A stretch of 64,000 bases of DNA, taken from positions 18,134 through 82,133 of the forward strand of contig NZ_FNAQ01000011.1 of the NCBI RefSeq assembly GCF_900101955.1. Reading direction: 5' to 3'. The notes beneath the pieces were generated by a model. That model was not told where the DNA came from. It did not search any database and saw only the letters and a list, made by a program, of their open reading frames with translations. A program made the position numbers and the translations under genes. Position 1 is the stretch's first letter. Every line of letters begins with the position of its first letter. The DNA is from Desulfuromonas thiophila (GTDB lineage Bacteria; Desulfobacterota; Desulfuromonadia; Desulfuromonadales; Desulfuromonadaceae). Positions 34,050-43,069 of the stretch are shown one piece after another.

Positions 34050-36283
34050 TGCTGCGTCAGCTCGAGCTGAAGGATTTCGGCTGTTTCAGCGAGCGCAGCC
34101 TGGAATTTCGGCGCGGTTTGAATCTGGTGCATGGCGCCAATGAGGCCGGCAAGTCGACCCTGCTGGCAGCTATTGGCGCCATTCTGTTCGGTTTGCGCGA
34201 CAGCCAGCGCTATCGCAGTTGGGGCCGGCCGCAGGCTACGCCCTGGGGTCGGCTTTGTTTTGAGCATGACGACGGCCATTTGCGGGTCGAACGCGATTTT
34301 GGCCGGGATACGGTTGTGCTGGCGTATTGTGACCGGCTGTATCAGGAGATTGACCGTTTCCAGGCGCATTTGCCTTATGGCGCCTGTACCCGTAGCGGCC
34401 AGCAATATCGCCAGCAGCTGCGCGAACGTTTTGGTCTGGCTGATGAACAGCTGTTCCGGGCCGCCTTTTCCCTTGATCAGGGAGCGTTGGCTGTCAGCAA
34501 TCAGGCACTGGCGGATCAGCTGCGGCTGCTGTTTGCCGGCTTGACCCAGTGCGACAGTCAGTTGGTATTGCGGGCGCTGCAGGAAGATTACGCCGCCTTG
34601 ACCGGCATGGCCGAGACCGGCAGGCCGCCACGCGCCCTGGCTGTGGTGACCGAGGCGCTGGAACGGCTGCGGGCCCGGCAGCGTCATAATCAGGCCGTCA
34701 GCGCGCAACTGGCGCAGTTGCATGGCCGTATGGCCGAGGTGCAGCAGTGCTTACAGCAGGATCGGGCCGAATTGCGCGACGGCCAGAACTATCTGGCCTG
34801 GTTGCAGCACCGCTGGCAAACGGCGGAACCGGCCGAGACGGCCGGATCTTGCCTGGAGCCTTCTGAAGAGGTTGCCCTCACGGCGTCGGGCGCTGGGCCG
34901 GCACAGCCTGAACCTGTGGCTGACGACGAACAGGCGCAATTGGAGCAACAGCTGCGTGACGCCGGTCTGCCGGTCGATTTGCCGCCACGGCTGGTGGAAT
35001 TGCTGACGACTTCGGATGAACTGCGCCAGCAACTGGTGCAACTGCAGCTGCGCTTGCAACCTGCGCGCCAGCAGTTATTGCGGTTGCGGCTGCCCCGCTG
35101 GCGGCCGACCGCGCTGTGCAGTCTGCTGTTTATTGTGGTTGGCGGCGGTGTTGCCTGGTGTTGGCCGGGTAGTGCCGGAGTTGCTCTGGCGCCGAGTGCC
35201 GGCACGGTTGGGCTGCTGTGGCTGTTGTACGGTCGCCGGCGTCTGGCGCTGTTGCGGCAGCGCAACCAGTTGCAGCAGCAGCTCGAGCCTCTGGAACTGC
35301 AGCGCGACGAGTTGCAGGCTCGACTGCAGGAGATGGACACGGATTTCGAGGCGTTGGGGCTGTCGGCCGCGCCGGTGGAACGGGTGCGGCTGCAGAAACA
35401 GTTACATCGTTGTGCCGCTTTGTATCAGCGTTTGGCTGAATTGCGCGACGGCGCCCCAGCGATTGCTCCGCTGGGGGATGAGGGCGTGGCTGAAGCGCTG
35501 GACCGACCGGACACCATCTCTGCCGCGGCTGTCGCAGCCATGCCGGCTGCACCGAAGACCGCCGTTAGCCATCTGACACCAGCCGATCTGCCAGCGGCCC
35601 AGCAGGCGCTGCAACAGCATGCCGACCGTATTGCCCGCTACGAAGCCGAATGGCTGGGACTGCTGCGTGAGGAGGCTCTTTGTCGCGATCAGCTGGATGC
35701 GCCGCTGGCGGTAGCCGTGGAGCTGGATCAGCTGGAGCGGGAGCGGGCCGATCTGGAACATCAGATCGCGGTTCTGGGCGCAACCCTGCAGTTGACGCAG
35801 CAGGCCATGGCCGATTTCCGCCAGCAGCACGTGCAGCGCTGTGAACAGGCGATCGGTAGCTATGTCCGGCTGGCGACACGCGGTGCCTATCGGGCGGTGC
35901 GGATCGATGACGCTGACGGTCTGACCCTGAGCAACCGTTCCGGCCGCTGGTTGCGTCTCGATCAACTCAGCCGCGCCACGGCCGATATTGTTGTGCTGGC
36001 GATCCGTCTGGCCCTTGGGCGTGAGGTCAGTCATGGTGTCTGCTTGCCTTTTTTATTCGATGATGCCTTAATCAACCTCGATGAGCAGCGTCTCGACCGT
36101 ATGATGGATGCCCTTGAGCGGTTGGCGCAGGATCATCAGCTGATACTGTTTTCCCACGATACGCGTCTGCTGAAACGGGCTGTCCGGCGCAGCTGGCATT
36201 TGCTGGATCTCGACAGCCGGCGGCGTGGTGTGGCCCAGAACCGGGAAAGGAAGGATGGACATGAACAGCTGTCTCTTTTGTGA
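34046..36283 (+). CDS. YhaN/SbcC-like AAA ATPase
   Basis: Protein of 745 residues. Walker A GANEAGKST is at 30-38. Long Gln/Leu-rich coiled-coil arms follow, interrupted near 350-400 by two hydrophobic segments (LLFIVVGGGVAWCW and VGLLWLLYG) as in YhaN proteins. The C-terminal half-site has LSRATADI in the position of the LSxGT signature and LFDDALINLDEQR as Walker B/D-loop. It is an SMC-like ATPase expected to pair with the upstream phosphoesterase-fold protein. The Gly to Ala change in the signature is unusual. Confidence 0.85.
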   Translation: MMLRQLELKDFGCFSERSLEFRRGLNLVHGANEAGKSTLLAAIGAILFGLRDSQRYRSWGRPQATPWGRLCFEHDDGHLRVERDFGRDTVVLAYCDRLYQEIDRFQAHLPYGACTRSGQQYRQQLRERFGLADEQLFRAAFSLDQGALAVSNQALADQLRLLFAGLTQCDSQLVLRALQEDYAALTGMAETGRPPRALAVVTEALERLRARQRHNQAVSAQLAQLHGRMAEVQQCLQQDRAELRDGQNYLAWLQHRWQTAEPAETAGSCLEPSEEVALTASGAGPAQPEPVADDEQAQLEQQLRDAGLPVDLPPRLVELLTTSDELRQQLVQLQLRLQPARQQLLRLRLPRWRPTALCSLLFIVVGGGVAWCWPGSAGVALAPSAGTVGLLWLLYGRRRLALLRQRNQLQQQLEPLELQRDELQARLQEMDTDFEALGLSAAPVERVRLQKQLHRCAALYQRLAELRDGAPAIAPLGDEGVAEALDRPDTISAAAVAAMPAAPKTAVSHLTPADLPAAQQALQQHADRIARYEAEWLGLLREEALCRDQLDAPLAVAVELDQLERERADLEHQIAVLGATLQLTQQAMADFRQQHVQRCEQAIGSYVRLATRGAYRAVRIDDADGLTLSNRSGRWLRLDQLSRATADIVVLAIRLALGREVSHGVCLPFLFDDALINLDEQRLDRMMDALERLAQDHQLILFSHDTRLLKRAVRRSWHLLDLDSRRRGVAQNRERKDGHEQLSLL

Positions 36284-36605
36284 AATTGCTGCCGGCCGGA
36301 TCGCGGCCCGCCGGTTGTACGAGGATGAGCAGGTGGTGGCCTTTGCCGATATTGATCCCAAGGCGCCGGTGCATTTTCTGGTGATTCCACGGCGCCATAT
36401 CGCCAGCCTGGCTGATGTGCAGACGGAGGATGGCGCCCTGTTGGGGCATCTGTTGCGGGTTGTCGCCCAGCTGGCGCACGAACAGGATTTCTCCGACAGT
36501 GGCTACCGGGTGGTCACCAACTGTCATGCCGATGGCGGCCAGAGCGTCGATCATTTGCACTTTCATGTCTTGGCGGGTCGAGCGCTGCAGTGGCCGCCGG
36601 GCTAG
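36261..36605 (+). CDS. HIT family nucleotide-binding protein
   Basis: Protein of 114 residues. CLFCEIAAGRI opens the chain; the histidine triad is HLHFHVLAG near residues 97-105. These are Hint-type purine nucleotide phosphoramidases or hydrolases. GGAAGG lies 6 bp before the ATG at 36261. It overlaps the end of the YhaN-like gene by 23 bp. Confidence 0.93.
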   Translation: MNSCLFCEIAAGRIAARRLYEDEQVVAFADIDPKAPVHFLVIPRRHIASLADVQTEDGALLGHLLRVVAQLAHEQDFSDSGYRVVTNCHADGGQSVDHLHFHVLAGRALQWPPG

Positions 36606-36628
36606 ACCTGTCTGCCGGGAGGGCTGTC

Positions 36629-38116
36629 ATGAGTGACTCTGCCAAACAGGCCATTGACGCGCAGCATCAGGAACGCGAAATGCAGCGTCTGATGGCGGAA
36701 ATCACCGAGCTGCTGGTGACCCATCATGGGGGCAGTCTGTCGGAACAGGAACTCGATCAGGGCATTGATCTGTTGCAGGCCGCCTATCAGTTGGCCCGCA
36801 GTTCCCATGCTGAACAACGGCGCAAATCGGGAGAGCCTTATTTTTTTCATCCTTTGCGAGTTGCCCATCTGGCGGCGCGCAACTGGATGGGGTTTCCTTC
36901 CATTCTGGCGGCCTTGTTGCACGATGTGGTGGAGGATACCCCGGTCACGCTGGAACAGGTGCGCCTGAATTTTGGCGACGAGGTGGCTTTGCTGGTCAAT
37001 GGCCTGACCAAGGTCGAGGATCTCGAACTCAACCGTGGCGCTCTTAAGCAGGAAACCTATCGCAAGCAGATTCTGGTCGCCATTGAGGATTTTCGTGTCC
37101 TGTGCCTGAAGCTGTGGGATCGGGTCGACAATCTGCGCACCATCGCTGCCCTGCGACCGGAAAAACAGGTGCTGATAGCCGAGGAGACGCGCCAGATCTA
37201 CATTCCACTGGCCAAGCATCTGGGGATGGGAAGGGTGGCCGATGAGCTCGAAGCCCTGGCCTTGACGGTGCTCTATCCTCGCCGCGCTGCCCGTTATCAT
37301 CGGGTGCAGCGGGAGGTGTGCCGCCAGACCGAGGCCGGCCTGCGTAAAATCCGTAGTGAAATCCAGATGGAGTGCAATCGCCATCAGCTCAATGTGATGC
37401 TCAAGGATCACTGGCGGCCGTTTTCCCTGGAGGGCTCCGCCAATATGACGCGGGGGGTTTCGTCGCTTTACAGCCTCGATGTACTGGTTGATTCCACCAT
37501 GGATGCCTATCTGGCTCTGGGTGTGATCCACCGCCTGTACAGTCCGATTACCGGCAAGCTGCGTGACCATCTGAGCACACCGTCACAGCATGGCTACCAG
37601 GCGATCAAGACCACGGTGCAATGTGGCGAATATCGCCTGCGGGTGCAGATCACCACCCGCAAGCTGGGTCGCTTCAACGAGTCAGGGGTGTTGGCGCCGG
37701 GCTTCGAGTTCCGCCACGAGAACTTCGCCGGGCTGATGCGCAGCCTGCTCGAGGGCGAGACGGTGTTCGACACCGAGCGGCTGCGCCTGGCTTCGGCTTC
37801 CATCCAGACCTACACACCGACGGGCCAGCCGCTGATTCTGCCGGAAGGCAGCAGTGCTCTCGATTTCGCTTTTGCTATTCATGAAGATCTGGGATTGCGG
37901 GCCCAGCGGGCGCGCATTAACGGTCAGACGCGACAGTTGCGCACCCGTCTGATGGATGGTGACCAGGTCAAGATCGAAACCCTGAGTGAACCGGCCGCCC
38001 TGCCCAAATGGCTTGATTGGGCTGTCACGCCGCGGGCCCGCAACAGTATTCGGCGCTATCTGCGCAGCCGGGTGCGGAGCGATAGCGGTTCAGACCCTGC
38101 GCCGGATCATGAATAA
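36629..38116 (+). CDS. RelA/SpoT homologue: hydrolase intact, synthetase degenerate
   Basis: Protein of 495 residues: HD domain, degenerate synthetase and TGS, with no ACT or helical C terminus. All hydrolase landmarks remain: RRKSGEP, His74, HDVVED at 98-103, and Asp164/Asn168 in KLWDRVDN. In the synthetase half the usual YDLIAFR reads YSLDVLV, RFKDYIAMPK reads KLRDHLSTPS, and EVQIRT reads RVQITT, so the catalytic Asp and Glu are gone. It is expected to be a (p)ppGpp hydrolase only. The TGS is seen at GQPLILPEGSSALDFAFAIH. GGGAGG precedes the ATG at 36629; a start at 36590 would overlap the HIT gene. Confidence 0.88.
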   Translation: MSDSAKQAIDAQHQEREMQRLMAEITELLVTHHGGSLSEQELDQGIDLLQAAYQLARSSHAEQRRKSGEPYFFHPLRVAHLAARNWMGFPSILAALLHDVVEDTPVTLEQVRLNFGDEVALLVNGLTKVEDLELNRGALKQETYRKQILVAIEDFRVLCLKLWDRVDNLRTIAALRPEKQVLIAEETRQIYIPLAKHLGMGRVADELEALALTVLYPRRAARYHRVQREVCRQTEAGLRKIRSEIQMECNRHQLNVMLKDHWRPFSLEGSANMTRGVSSLYSLDVLVDSTMDAYLALGVIHRLYSPITGKLRDHLSTPSQHGYQAIKTTVQCGEYRLRVQITTRKLGRFNESGVLAPGFEFRHENFAGLMRSLLEGETVFDTERLRLASASIQTYTPTGQPLILPEGSSALDFAFAIHEDLGLRAQRARINGQTRQLRTRLMDGDQVKIETLSEPAALPKWLDWAVTPRARNSIRRYLRSRVRSDSGSDPAPDHE

Positions 38117-39224
38117 ATCTAACATAACTATCTGTTTTTGCAGGATATTGCTGATACGTCTACTGCCTCTTGTTTGGTTCTTGTGTGGCGGGGGGCTGCC
38201 TGTCTGGGCGGAGGCGAGTCTGCCCGAAGTATCACCCGACGTTGAGCCGGGCTATGCCACGGTTCTGGTTTACCATCGTTTTGGCGAAAGTCGTTATCCC
38301 TCCACCAATATCGATTGTGACGTCTTCGAACGTCAGTTGGCCTGGTTGCGCCAGCAGGACGCCACTGTGCTGACTGCTGGCGAACTGGTCGGTTGTCTGC
38401 GCCGGGGTGAGCCCCTGCCGCCGAAAACCCTGGTGCTGACGGTTGATGATGCCTACCTGAGTTTCTATCAGCAGGCCCTGCCGTTGCTGCGCCGCTATGG
38501 CTATGCCGCGACCCTGTTTGTCAATACCGATTCCGTTGGTCAGCCGGGCTATATGAGCTGGGAACAGTTACGGCTGGCGGTGGCCCAAGGTATCGAAATT
38601 GGCAATCATTCGGCCAGCCATGCGGCCTTTGTCGAGCTGCTGGCGCAGGGAGGGGACGCGGGTCGGCAGCAGGTGGCGCAGGATCTGATGCGGGCGCAAC
38701 AGCAGTTGCGCACCCATCTTGGCCGGGCAGCGAAGCTGTTTGCTTATCCTTATGGTGAGTACAGCCCGGAATATGCCGAGATGCTGGTCACTCTCGGATT
38801 TGATGCCGCCTTTGGCCAGCAGTCCGGTCCGGTGGCGGTTACCGCCGTCTTGTTCAGTCTGCCGCGCTTCCCTATGGGAGGCGTCTACGCCAGCCTGCAG
38901 GAGTTGCAGCGCAAGCAGCGCCTGCGTCCTTTACCCGTGGAGCTGACAGCCTCGGTCAGTCCACTGCGCCAGGATTGTCAGCCGCCGCTGTTGCGTTTCC
39001 GGCTGGCGCCAGCTGCGGCTATCGCTCCCGCCAGTTTGCGTTGTTATGTTCAGGGGCAGGATGTGCTGAAGGTGCAGGTGCTTGACGAGGAGGCCGGCCT
39101 GTTCCAGGTGCAGGCGACTCGACCCCTGCAGGGGCGCCGCAACAAGTACACATTGACGGCCCAGAGCCGTGATGGTCGTCATTGGTACTGGTTCAGCCAG
39201 CCGTGGATATTGCCCGGCCGGTGA
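38109..39224 (+). CDS. secreted polysaccharide deacetylase (NodB domain)
   Basis: Protein of 371 residues with an N-terminal signal peptide (about 1-34, hydrophobic LLIRLLPLVWFLCGGGLPVW ending near AEA). The NodB domain shows LVYHRFGE, the metal-binding TVDDAY and the GNHSASH histidines, then FAYPYGEY. It would deacetylate periplasmic or surface glycans. Its ATG lies 8 bp inside the end of the (p)ppGpp hydrolase gene. The C-terminal 110 residues are a separate beta-rich region of unknown role. Confidence 0.88.
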   Translation: MNKSNITICFCRILLIRLLPLVWFLCGGGLPVWAEASLPEVSPDVEPGYATVLVYHRFGESRYPSTNIDCDVFERQLAWLRQQDATVLTAGELVGCLRRGEPLPPKTLVLTVDDAYLSFYQQALPLLRRYGYAATLFVNTDSVGQPGYMSWEQLRLAVAQGIEIGNHSASHAAFVELLAQGGDAGRQQVAQDLMRAQQQLRTHLGRAAKLFAYPYGEYSPEYAEMLVTLGFDAAFGQQSGPVAVTAVLFSLPRFPMGGVYASLQELQRKQRLRPLPVELTASVSPLRQDCQPPLLRFRLAPAAAIAPASLRCYVQGQDVLKVQVLDEEAGLFQVQATRPLQGRRNKYTLTAQSRDGRHWYWFSQPWILPGR

Positions 39225-39252
39225 TGACACCTTTTTAACTGCAGTGAGCCGG

Positions 39253-40230
39253 CTAGTAGCTCATGCGGGCTGTCAGGCTGGGGCGTGAACCGAGCAGCCG
39301 TTGTGGAAACAGCTGTTGCGGCCCGAGGGCAAGCGGGCCAGGCCGGCGGCGCCAGCTGAGGTCGGCGAGAAGGTGCAGGCGATTGTGCTCGATCATGCGG
39401 CGAATTTCACGGATATAGTGCTCGCGCCGAGCAGAGTAGTTGAGTAGGCCGCTGGCCAGGACAAGGCCGCTGATGGGTTGGCCTGAGGCGCGCAGTTCGG
39501 CCCGTTTGTGGCGCAGATCGCGATAGGCCGGGTGGCTGTTGAGGTTGTTGAGGTAGGAAGCGATTGAGGCACCGATGCTGTCGAAGCGGCGCACCTCGTA
39601 GGAGGCACCTGCTGGCCGCCGTTTAGGAATCAGGCCGCTGCCCGGTTCGAAGGTCCATTCGCCGAACAGGTTGTTGGCCTCAATGGCGAAACGCGAGGTG
39701 CCATAGCCCGATTCGTTGGCGGCCTGGGCCAGGACCAGTTCGACGGGAATACTGTCGACCCGCCGCAGCAGCCGGGCGCGTTGGTTGGCATCTCTGGAAT
39801 CGAAGGGTAGTGGGCAGCGGTAGCTGCGGCACAAGTCGTCAAGCCAGCGTTGCTGGTCGGTGTCGAAGCGGCCAAAGCGGTCGTAGCCATCCAGCAGGGC
39901 GAGCAGTTGTTGGCGCTGCTGTTCGATCTGTTCATTCTGGCGCAGCACCATGGGCAGCAGGCTGAGAAAGAACAGTTGTTTTTTTCGGTCGACGTCTGCC
40001 AGCCGGTCAAGATTGGTCGGTAACTGGCGCAGGCGGATGCGCGGGACGCCGTCGGTGAGGTTGCGCCAGGAATAGTTGCGTCGCTGGAAATCCTGTTCCA
40101 GCTCCTGATAGGAACCTACCCGCAACTCCTCCGGTCCTGGCGGAGCCGTGCGGCCTGCGCGCGTGTCGCAGCCGCACAGAAGTGTCAGTGTGAGCAGCAG
40201 CAGATTGAGGGGTTTCAGTGGCTTGGTCAT
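39253..40230 (-). CDS. Bax-like glucosaminidase domain lipoprotein
   Basis: Protein of 325 residues. A lipoprotein signal with LCGC (Cys21 as likely lipidation site) is followed by a Bax/glucosaminidase domain: VELVLAQAANESGYGTSRFA contains the probable catalytic Glu, then NLFGEWTF, SIASYLNNLNSHPAY and the LLNYSARREHYI segment. It probably cleaves peptidoglycan in the periplasm. The start at 40230 is set by the signal peptide; the frame is open 74 codons further upstream. Its end faces the deacetylase gene. Confidence 0.85.
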   Translation of the reverse strand: MTKPLKPLNLLLLTLTLLCGCDTRAGRTAPPGPEELRVGSYQELEQDFQRRNYSWRNLTDGVPRIRLRQLPTNLDRLADVDRKKQLFFLSLLPMVLRQNEQIEQQRQQLLALLDGYDRFGRFDTDQQRWLDDLCRSYRCPLPFDSRDANQRARLLRRVDSIPVELVLAQAANESGYGTSRFAIEANNLFGEWTFEPGSGLIPKRRPAGASYEVRRFDSIGASIASYLNNLNSHPAYRDLRHKRAELRASGQPISGLVLASGLLNYSARREHYIREIRRMIEHNRLHLLADLSWRRRPGPLALGPQQLFPQRLLGSRPSLTARMSY

Positions 40231-40355
40231 GGTTTTAACAGAGCAGGGAGGATAACAGGTTTCGGATACGACAACGGGGGCCGGTCGGTAGCCACTCCCT
40301 GATGCGTGGCCAGACCCTGCCCCCTGCGACGACGGTTTCTTTGACGTAATCCGGA

Positions 40356-40384
40356 ATCCTAGCACGAAATCTGCCCTCCGGCAA
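40356..40384 (-). promoter_or_regulatory. candidate promoter for the Bax-like lipoprotein
   Basis: On the minus strand TTGCCG (40379-40384) and TAGGAT (40356-40361) are 17 bp apart, with TGC extending the -10. The leader would be about 120 nt. Apart from this, the 40231-40527 intergenic region shows only a short GGGGCCCC palindrome near yjbQ. Confidence 0.45.
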
Positions 40385-40527
40385 GTTTTTCCTTTGAGCA
40401 AGGTCTTGATTCTCCGTTGTAATTTTTCTCGCAGGGTCTGATCGGCTGCCAATTGCGTCCTGGCTCAGGGGGTAACCGGGGCCCCCGCAGGGGCTGTCAG
40501 TCTGTTGTCAAATGCCAGGAGTTGCCC

Positions 40528-40944
40528 ATGCAATCCTTTCGTCGAGAGCTCTGGTTCGAGCTGCCGCGTCGCTGCGGATTTGTCAATATTACCCCACAGG
40601 TGGAAGAGGCTCTGCGCGACAGTGGGATTCGCGAGGGGCTGTGTCTGGTCAATGCCATGCATATTACGGCCTCGGTATTTATCAACGATGACGAGAGTGG
40701 CCTGCATGGTGATTTCAGCCGCTGGCTCGACCAGCTGGCGCCCTATGACCGGACGGCTTACGCCCATCACCGTACCGGCGAGGACAATGCCGATGCCCAC
40801 CTCAAGCGAACCCTGATGGGCCGCGAGGTGGTGGTGGCGATCACCGCTGGCCGGCTTGATTTCGGTCCCTGGGAGCAGATCTTCTATGGTGAGTTCGATG
40901 GTCGGCGACGTAAGCGGGTGCTGGTCAAGATCATCGGTGCATAA
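40528..40944 (+). CDS. yjbQ: YjbQ family (UPF0047) protein
   Basis: Protein of 138 residues. [27 protein letters not shown], the [19 protein letters not shown] metal-site segment and [16 protein letters not shown] are diagnostic of YjbQ/UPF0047, reported to have weak thiamine-phosphate synthase activity. AGGAG precedes the ATG at 40528. Confidence 0.9.
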   Translation: MQSFRRELWFELPRRCGFVNITPQVEEALRDSGIREGLCLVNAMHITASVFINDDESGLHGDFSRWLDQLAPYDRTAYAHHRTGEDNADAHLKRTLMGREVVVAITAGRLDFGPWEQIFYGEFDGRRRKRVLVKIIGA

Positions 40945-41087
40945 CGCTGTCTGGCCCGTTACCGGGCTTGCTGCCTGTCGTTGGCAAGGCTGGGTACGGG
41001 TCTTGTGCGTTGCTTTTCAACCGCTGTTGCGGTAGATTCGCCCGTCGGTTAGGCCGGGATGAGGACAGTCCGATAGAGGGTGAAGCC

Positions 41088-42158
41088 ATGAACGAAGAAC
41101 TCAGTCAGTTGCGCCAAGCCATCGATGCGGTGGATGACCGCATTCTTGATCTGCTGAACGAGCGGGCTCGCATCGTGTTGGCGGTGGGTGAAGCCAAGAA
41201 GGATCGGCACCAACCTTATTATGTGCCCAGCCGTGAGCAGGCCATCTATGAGCGTTTGCGTTGCCGCAGTCAGGGCCCGTTTCCGGCCGATGCCATCCGC
41301 CGGGTGTTCCGCGAGATCATCTCGGCGTCGCTGTCCCTGGAGCAGCCAATGAAGGTGGCTTTTTTCGGCCCGCCCGCCACCTTCACCCATGTGGCGGCCA
41401 TGCAGCAGTTCGGTCTGTCGGCACAGCTGGTGCCCCTTAAAAGTATTCCAGCGGTATTTGACGAGGTGGCCCGTGGCCGAGCCCCCTATGGCGTGGTGCC
41501 GGTGGAGAACTCCAATGAGGGGGTGGTGAGTCACACCCTCGACATGTTTATGCAGACCGACCTGAAGATCTATGCCGAGATTCTGCTGGAGGTTTCCCAT
41601 GATCTGCTGTCGCAGACGGGTCGGCTGGAGGATGTTCGCCAGGTTTATTCCCATCCCCAGGCCCTGGCTCAATGCCGCCATTGGCTGGAAGACAATCTGC
41701 CGGATGTGCCGCTGATTGACGCCGCCAGCACAGCCGCTGCTGCCCAGATGGCCGCCGCCGATCCCCAGGCTGCCGCCATTGCCAGCGCGCTGGCCGGTTC
41801 CCTCTACAATCTGCGGCCGGTTAAAACCCATATCGCCGATAATCCAAACAATTTCACACGCTTCCTGGTGGTCAGTCAGCAACTGCCGGAGCCCGGCGGT
41901 CACGACAAGACCAGCATCATGTTCTGTGTTCGGGATGAGCCGGGCATTTTGCTGCGGATGCTAGAACCCTTCAGCAGCCGGGGCATCAATTTGTCGAAGA
42001 TTGAAAGCCGCCCGCTGAAAACCCGTGCCTGGGAATACGTTTTTTTTCTCGACATGGACGGTCATATTTCCGAGCCGGACATCGCCGCGGCGGTAGAGGA
42101 ATTGCGCGCCAGCTGCGAATTTCTCAAGGTGCTGGGCTCCTACCCCCGGGCGCGCTGA
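41088..42158 (+). CDS. pheA: chorismate mutase / prephenate dehydratase (P-protein)
   Basis: Protein of 356 residues. An AroQ chorismate mutase occupies about 1-85 (LRQAIDAVDDRILDLLNERA), prephenate dehydratase about 90-270 (FFGPPATFTH, VPVENSNEGVV, NFTRFLVVS), and an ACT domain about 280-356 (GILLRMLEPFSSRGINLSKI, ESRP) that gives Phe feedback. GAGGGTG lies before the ATG at 41088. It leads the pheA-tyrA-aroA-cmk run. Confidence 0.95.
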   Translation: MNEELSQLRQAIDAVDDRILDLLNERARIVLAVGEAKKDRHQPYYVPSREQAIYERLRCRSQGPFPADAIRRVFREIISASLSLEQPMKVAFFGPPATFTHVAAMQQFGLSAQLVPLKSIPAVFDEVARGRAPYGVVPVENSNEGVVSHTLDMFMQTDLKIYAEILLEVSHDLLSQTGRLEDVRQVYSHPQALAQCRHWLEDNLPDVPLIDAASTAAAAQMAAADPQAAAIASALAGSLYNLRPVKTHIADNPNNFTRFLVVSQQLPEPGGHDKTSIMFCVRDEPGILLRMLEPFSSRGINLSKIESRPLKTRAWEYVFFLDMDGHISEPDIAAAVEELRASCEFLKVLGSYPRAR

Positions 42159-43064
42159 ATGGCACTGGCAACCTTGCAGAAACCCTTGTGCCGGCGACTG
42201 GCCCTGGTTGGTGTCGGGTTGATCGGCGGTTCTTTGACTCTGGCGCTCAAGCAGGCCGGAGCCGTTGGCGAAGTCATCGGCTGGGACCGGGATGCGGTCA
42301 ATCTGCAGCTGGCTGTTGAATTGGGGGTCGTCGACCGGGCGGCGGTCAGTCTGGCGACGGCGGTAGCCGATGCCGATCTGGTGGTATTGGCGCTGCCGGT
42401 GCAGGCGCTGGCGCCGGTGGCGGCCGAACTGTTGCCGCATCTGGCTCCTGGTACGGTGCTGACCGATACCGGCAGTGTCAAGGAAAGCGTGGTGACGGCC
42501 ATTGAACCGCTGGCCCTGCGCTTTGGCTGCCACTTCGTTGGCGGTCACCCGATTTCGGGCACCGAACGCAGCGGCGCGGTGGCGGCCTTCGCCAGCCTTT
42601 ATCAGGGCAAGCGCTGTATCCTGACCCCCACCTCCGCTACCGATGGGGCGGCCGTGGCGTTGGTGACGGCTCTGTGGCAGGCGGCTGGCAGCGCAGTGGT
42701 ACAGATGGATGTGCGCAAGCATGACCGTATTCTGGCGGCCATCAGCCATTTGCCCCACATGATTGCCTATGCCCTGGTTAACGCTGTCAGCGCTTACGAT
42801 CAATATCCGGAAAACATTCTCGAATATACCGCCGGCGGATTCCGTGATTTTACCCGCATCGCTTCGTCAGATCCGGTCATGTGGCGGGATATCGCACTGG
42901 AAAACCGCGCAGCGGTGCTGGAGATGATTGCCCAGTTCGAGCGTTTTCTGGCAGAGCTTAAAGGCGACATCGAACGGGCCGACGGCGCGGCCCTGCAGGC
43001 GTTTTTCCGCCAGTCCAAAATCAGCCGCGATGCCATTGTGCAGTCGGCGGTCAGGGGAGAGTAG
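42159..43064 (+). CDS. tyrA: prephenate dehydrogenase
   Basis: Protein of 301 residues, starting at the base after the pheA stop. GVGLIGGSL binds NAD(P); GGHPISGTE and HDRILAAISHLPHMIAY hold active-site residues. There is no ACT domain. It converts prephenate to hydroxyphenylpyruvate in tyrosine synthesis (or arogenate, by sequence undecided). Confidence 0.93.
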   Translation: MALATLQKPLCRRLALVGVGLIGGSLTLALKQAGAVGEVIGWDRDAVNLQLAVELGVVDRAAVSLATAVADADLVVLALPVQALAPVAAELLPHLAPGTVLTDTGSVKESVVTAIEPLALRFGCHFVGGHPISGTERSGAVAAFASLYQGKRCILTPTSATDGAAVALVTALWQAAGSAVVQMDVRKHDRILAAISHLPHMIAYALVNAVSAYDQYPENILEYTAGGFRDFTRIASSDPVMWRDIALENRAAVLEMIAQFERFLAELKGDIERADGAALQAFFRQSKISRDAIVQSAVRGE

Positions 43065-43069
43065 CGAGC

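Noticed and set aside
40490..40500. short GGGGCCCC-type palindrome before yjbQ as a terminator
   Set aside because: The stem is very short and is not followed by a T-run.
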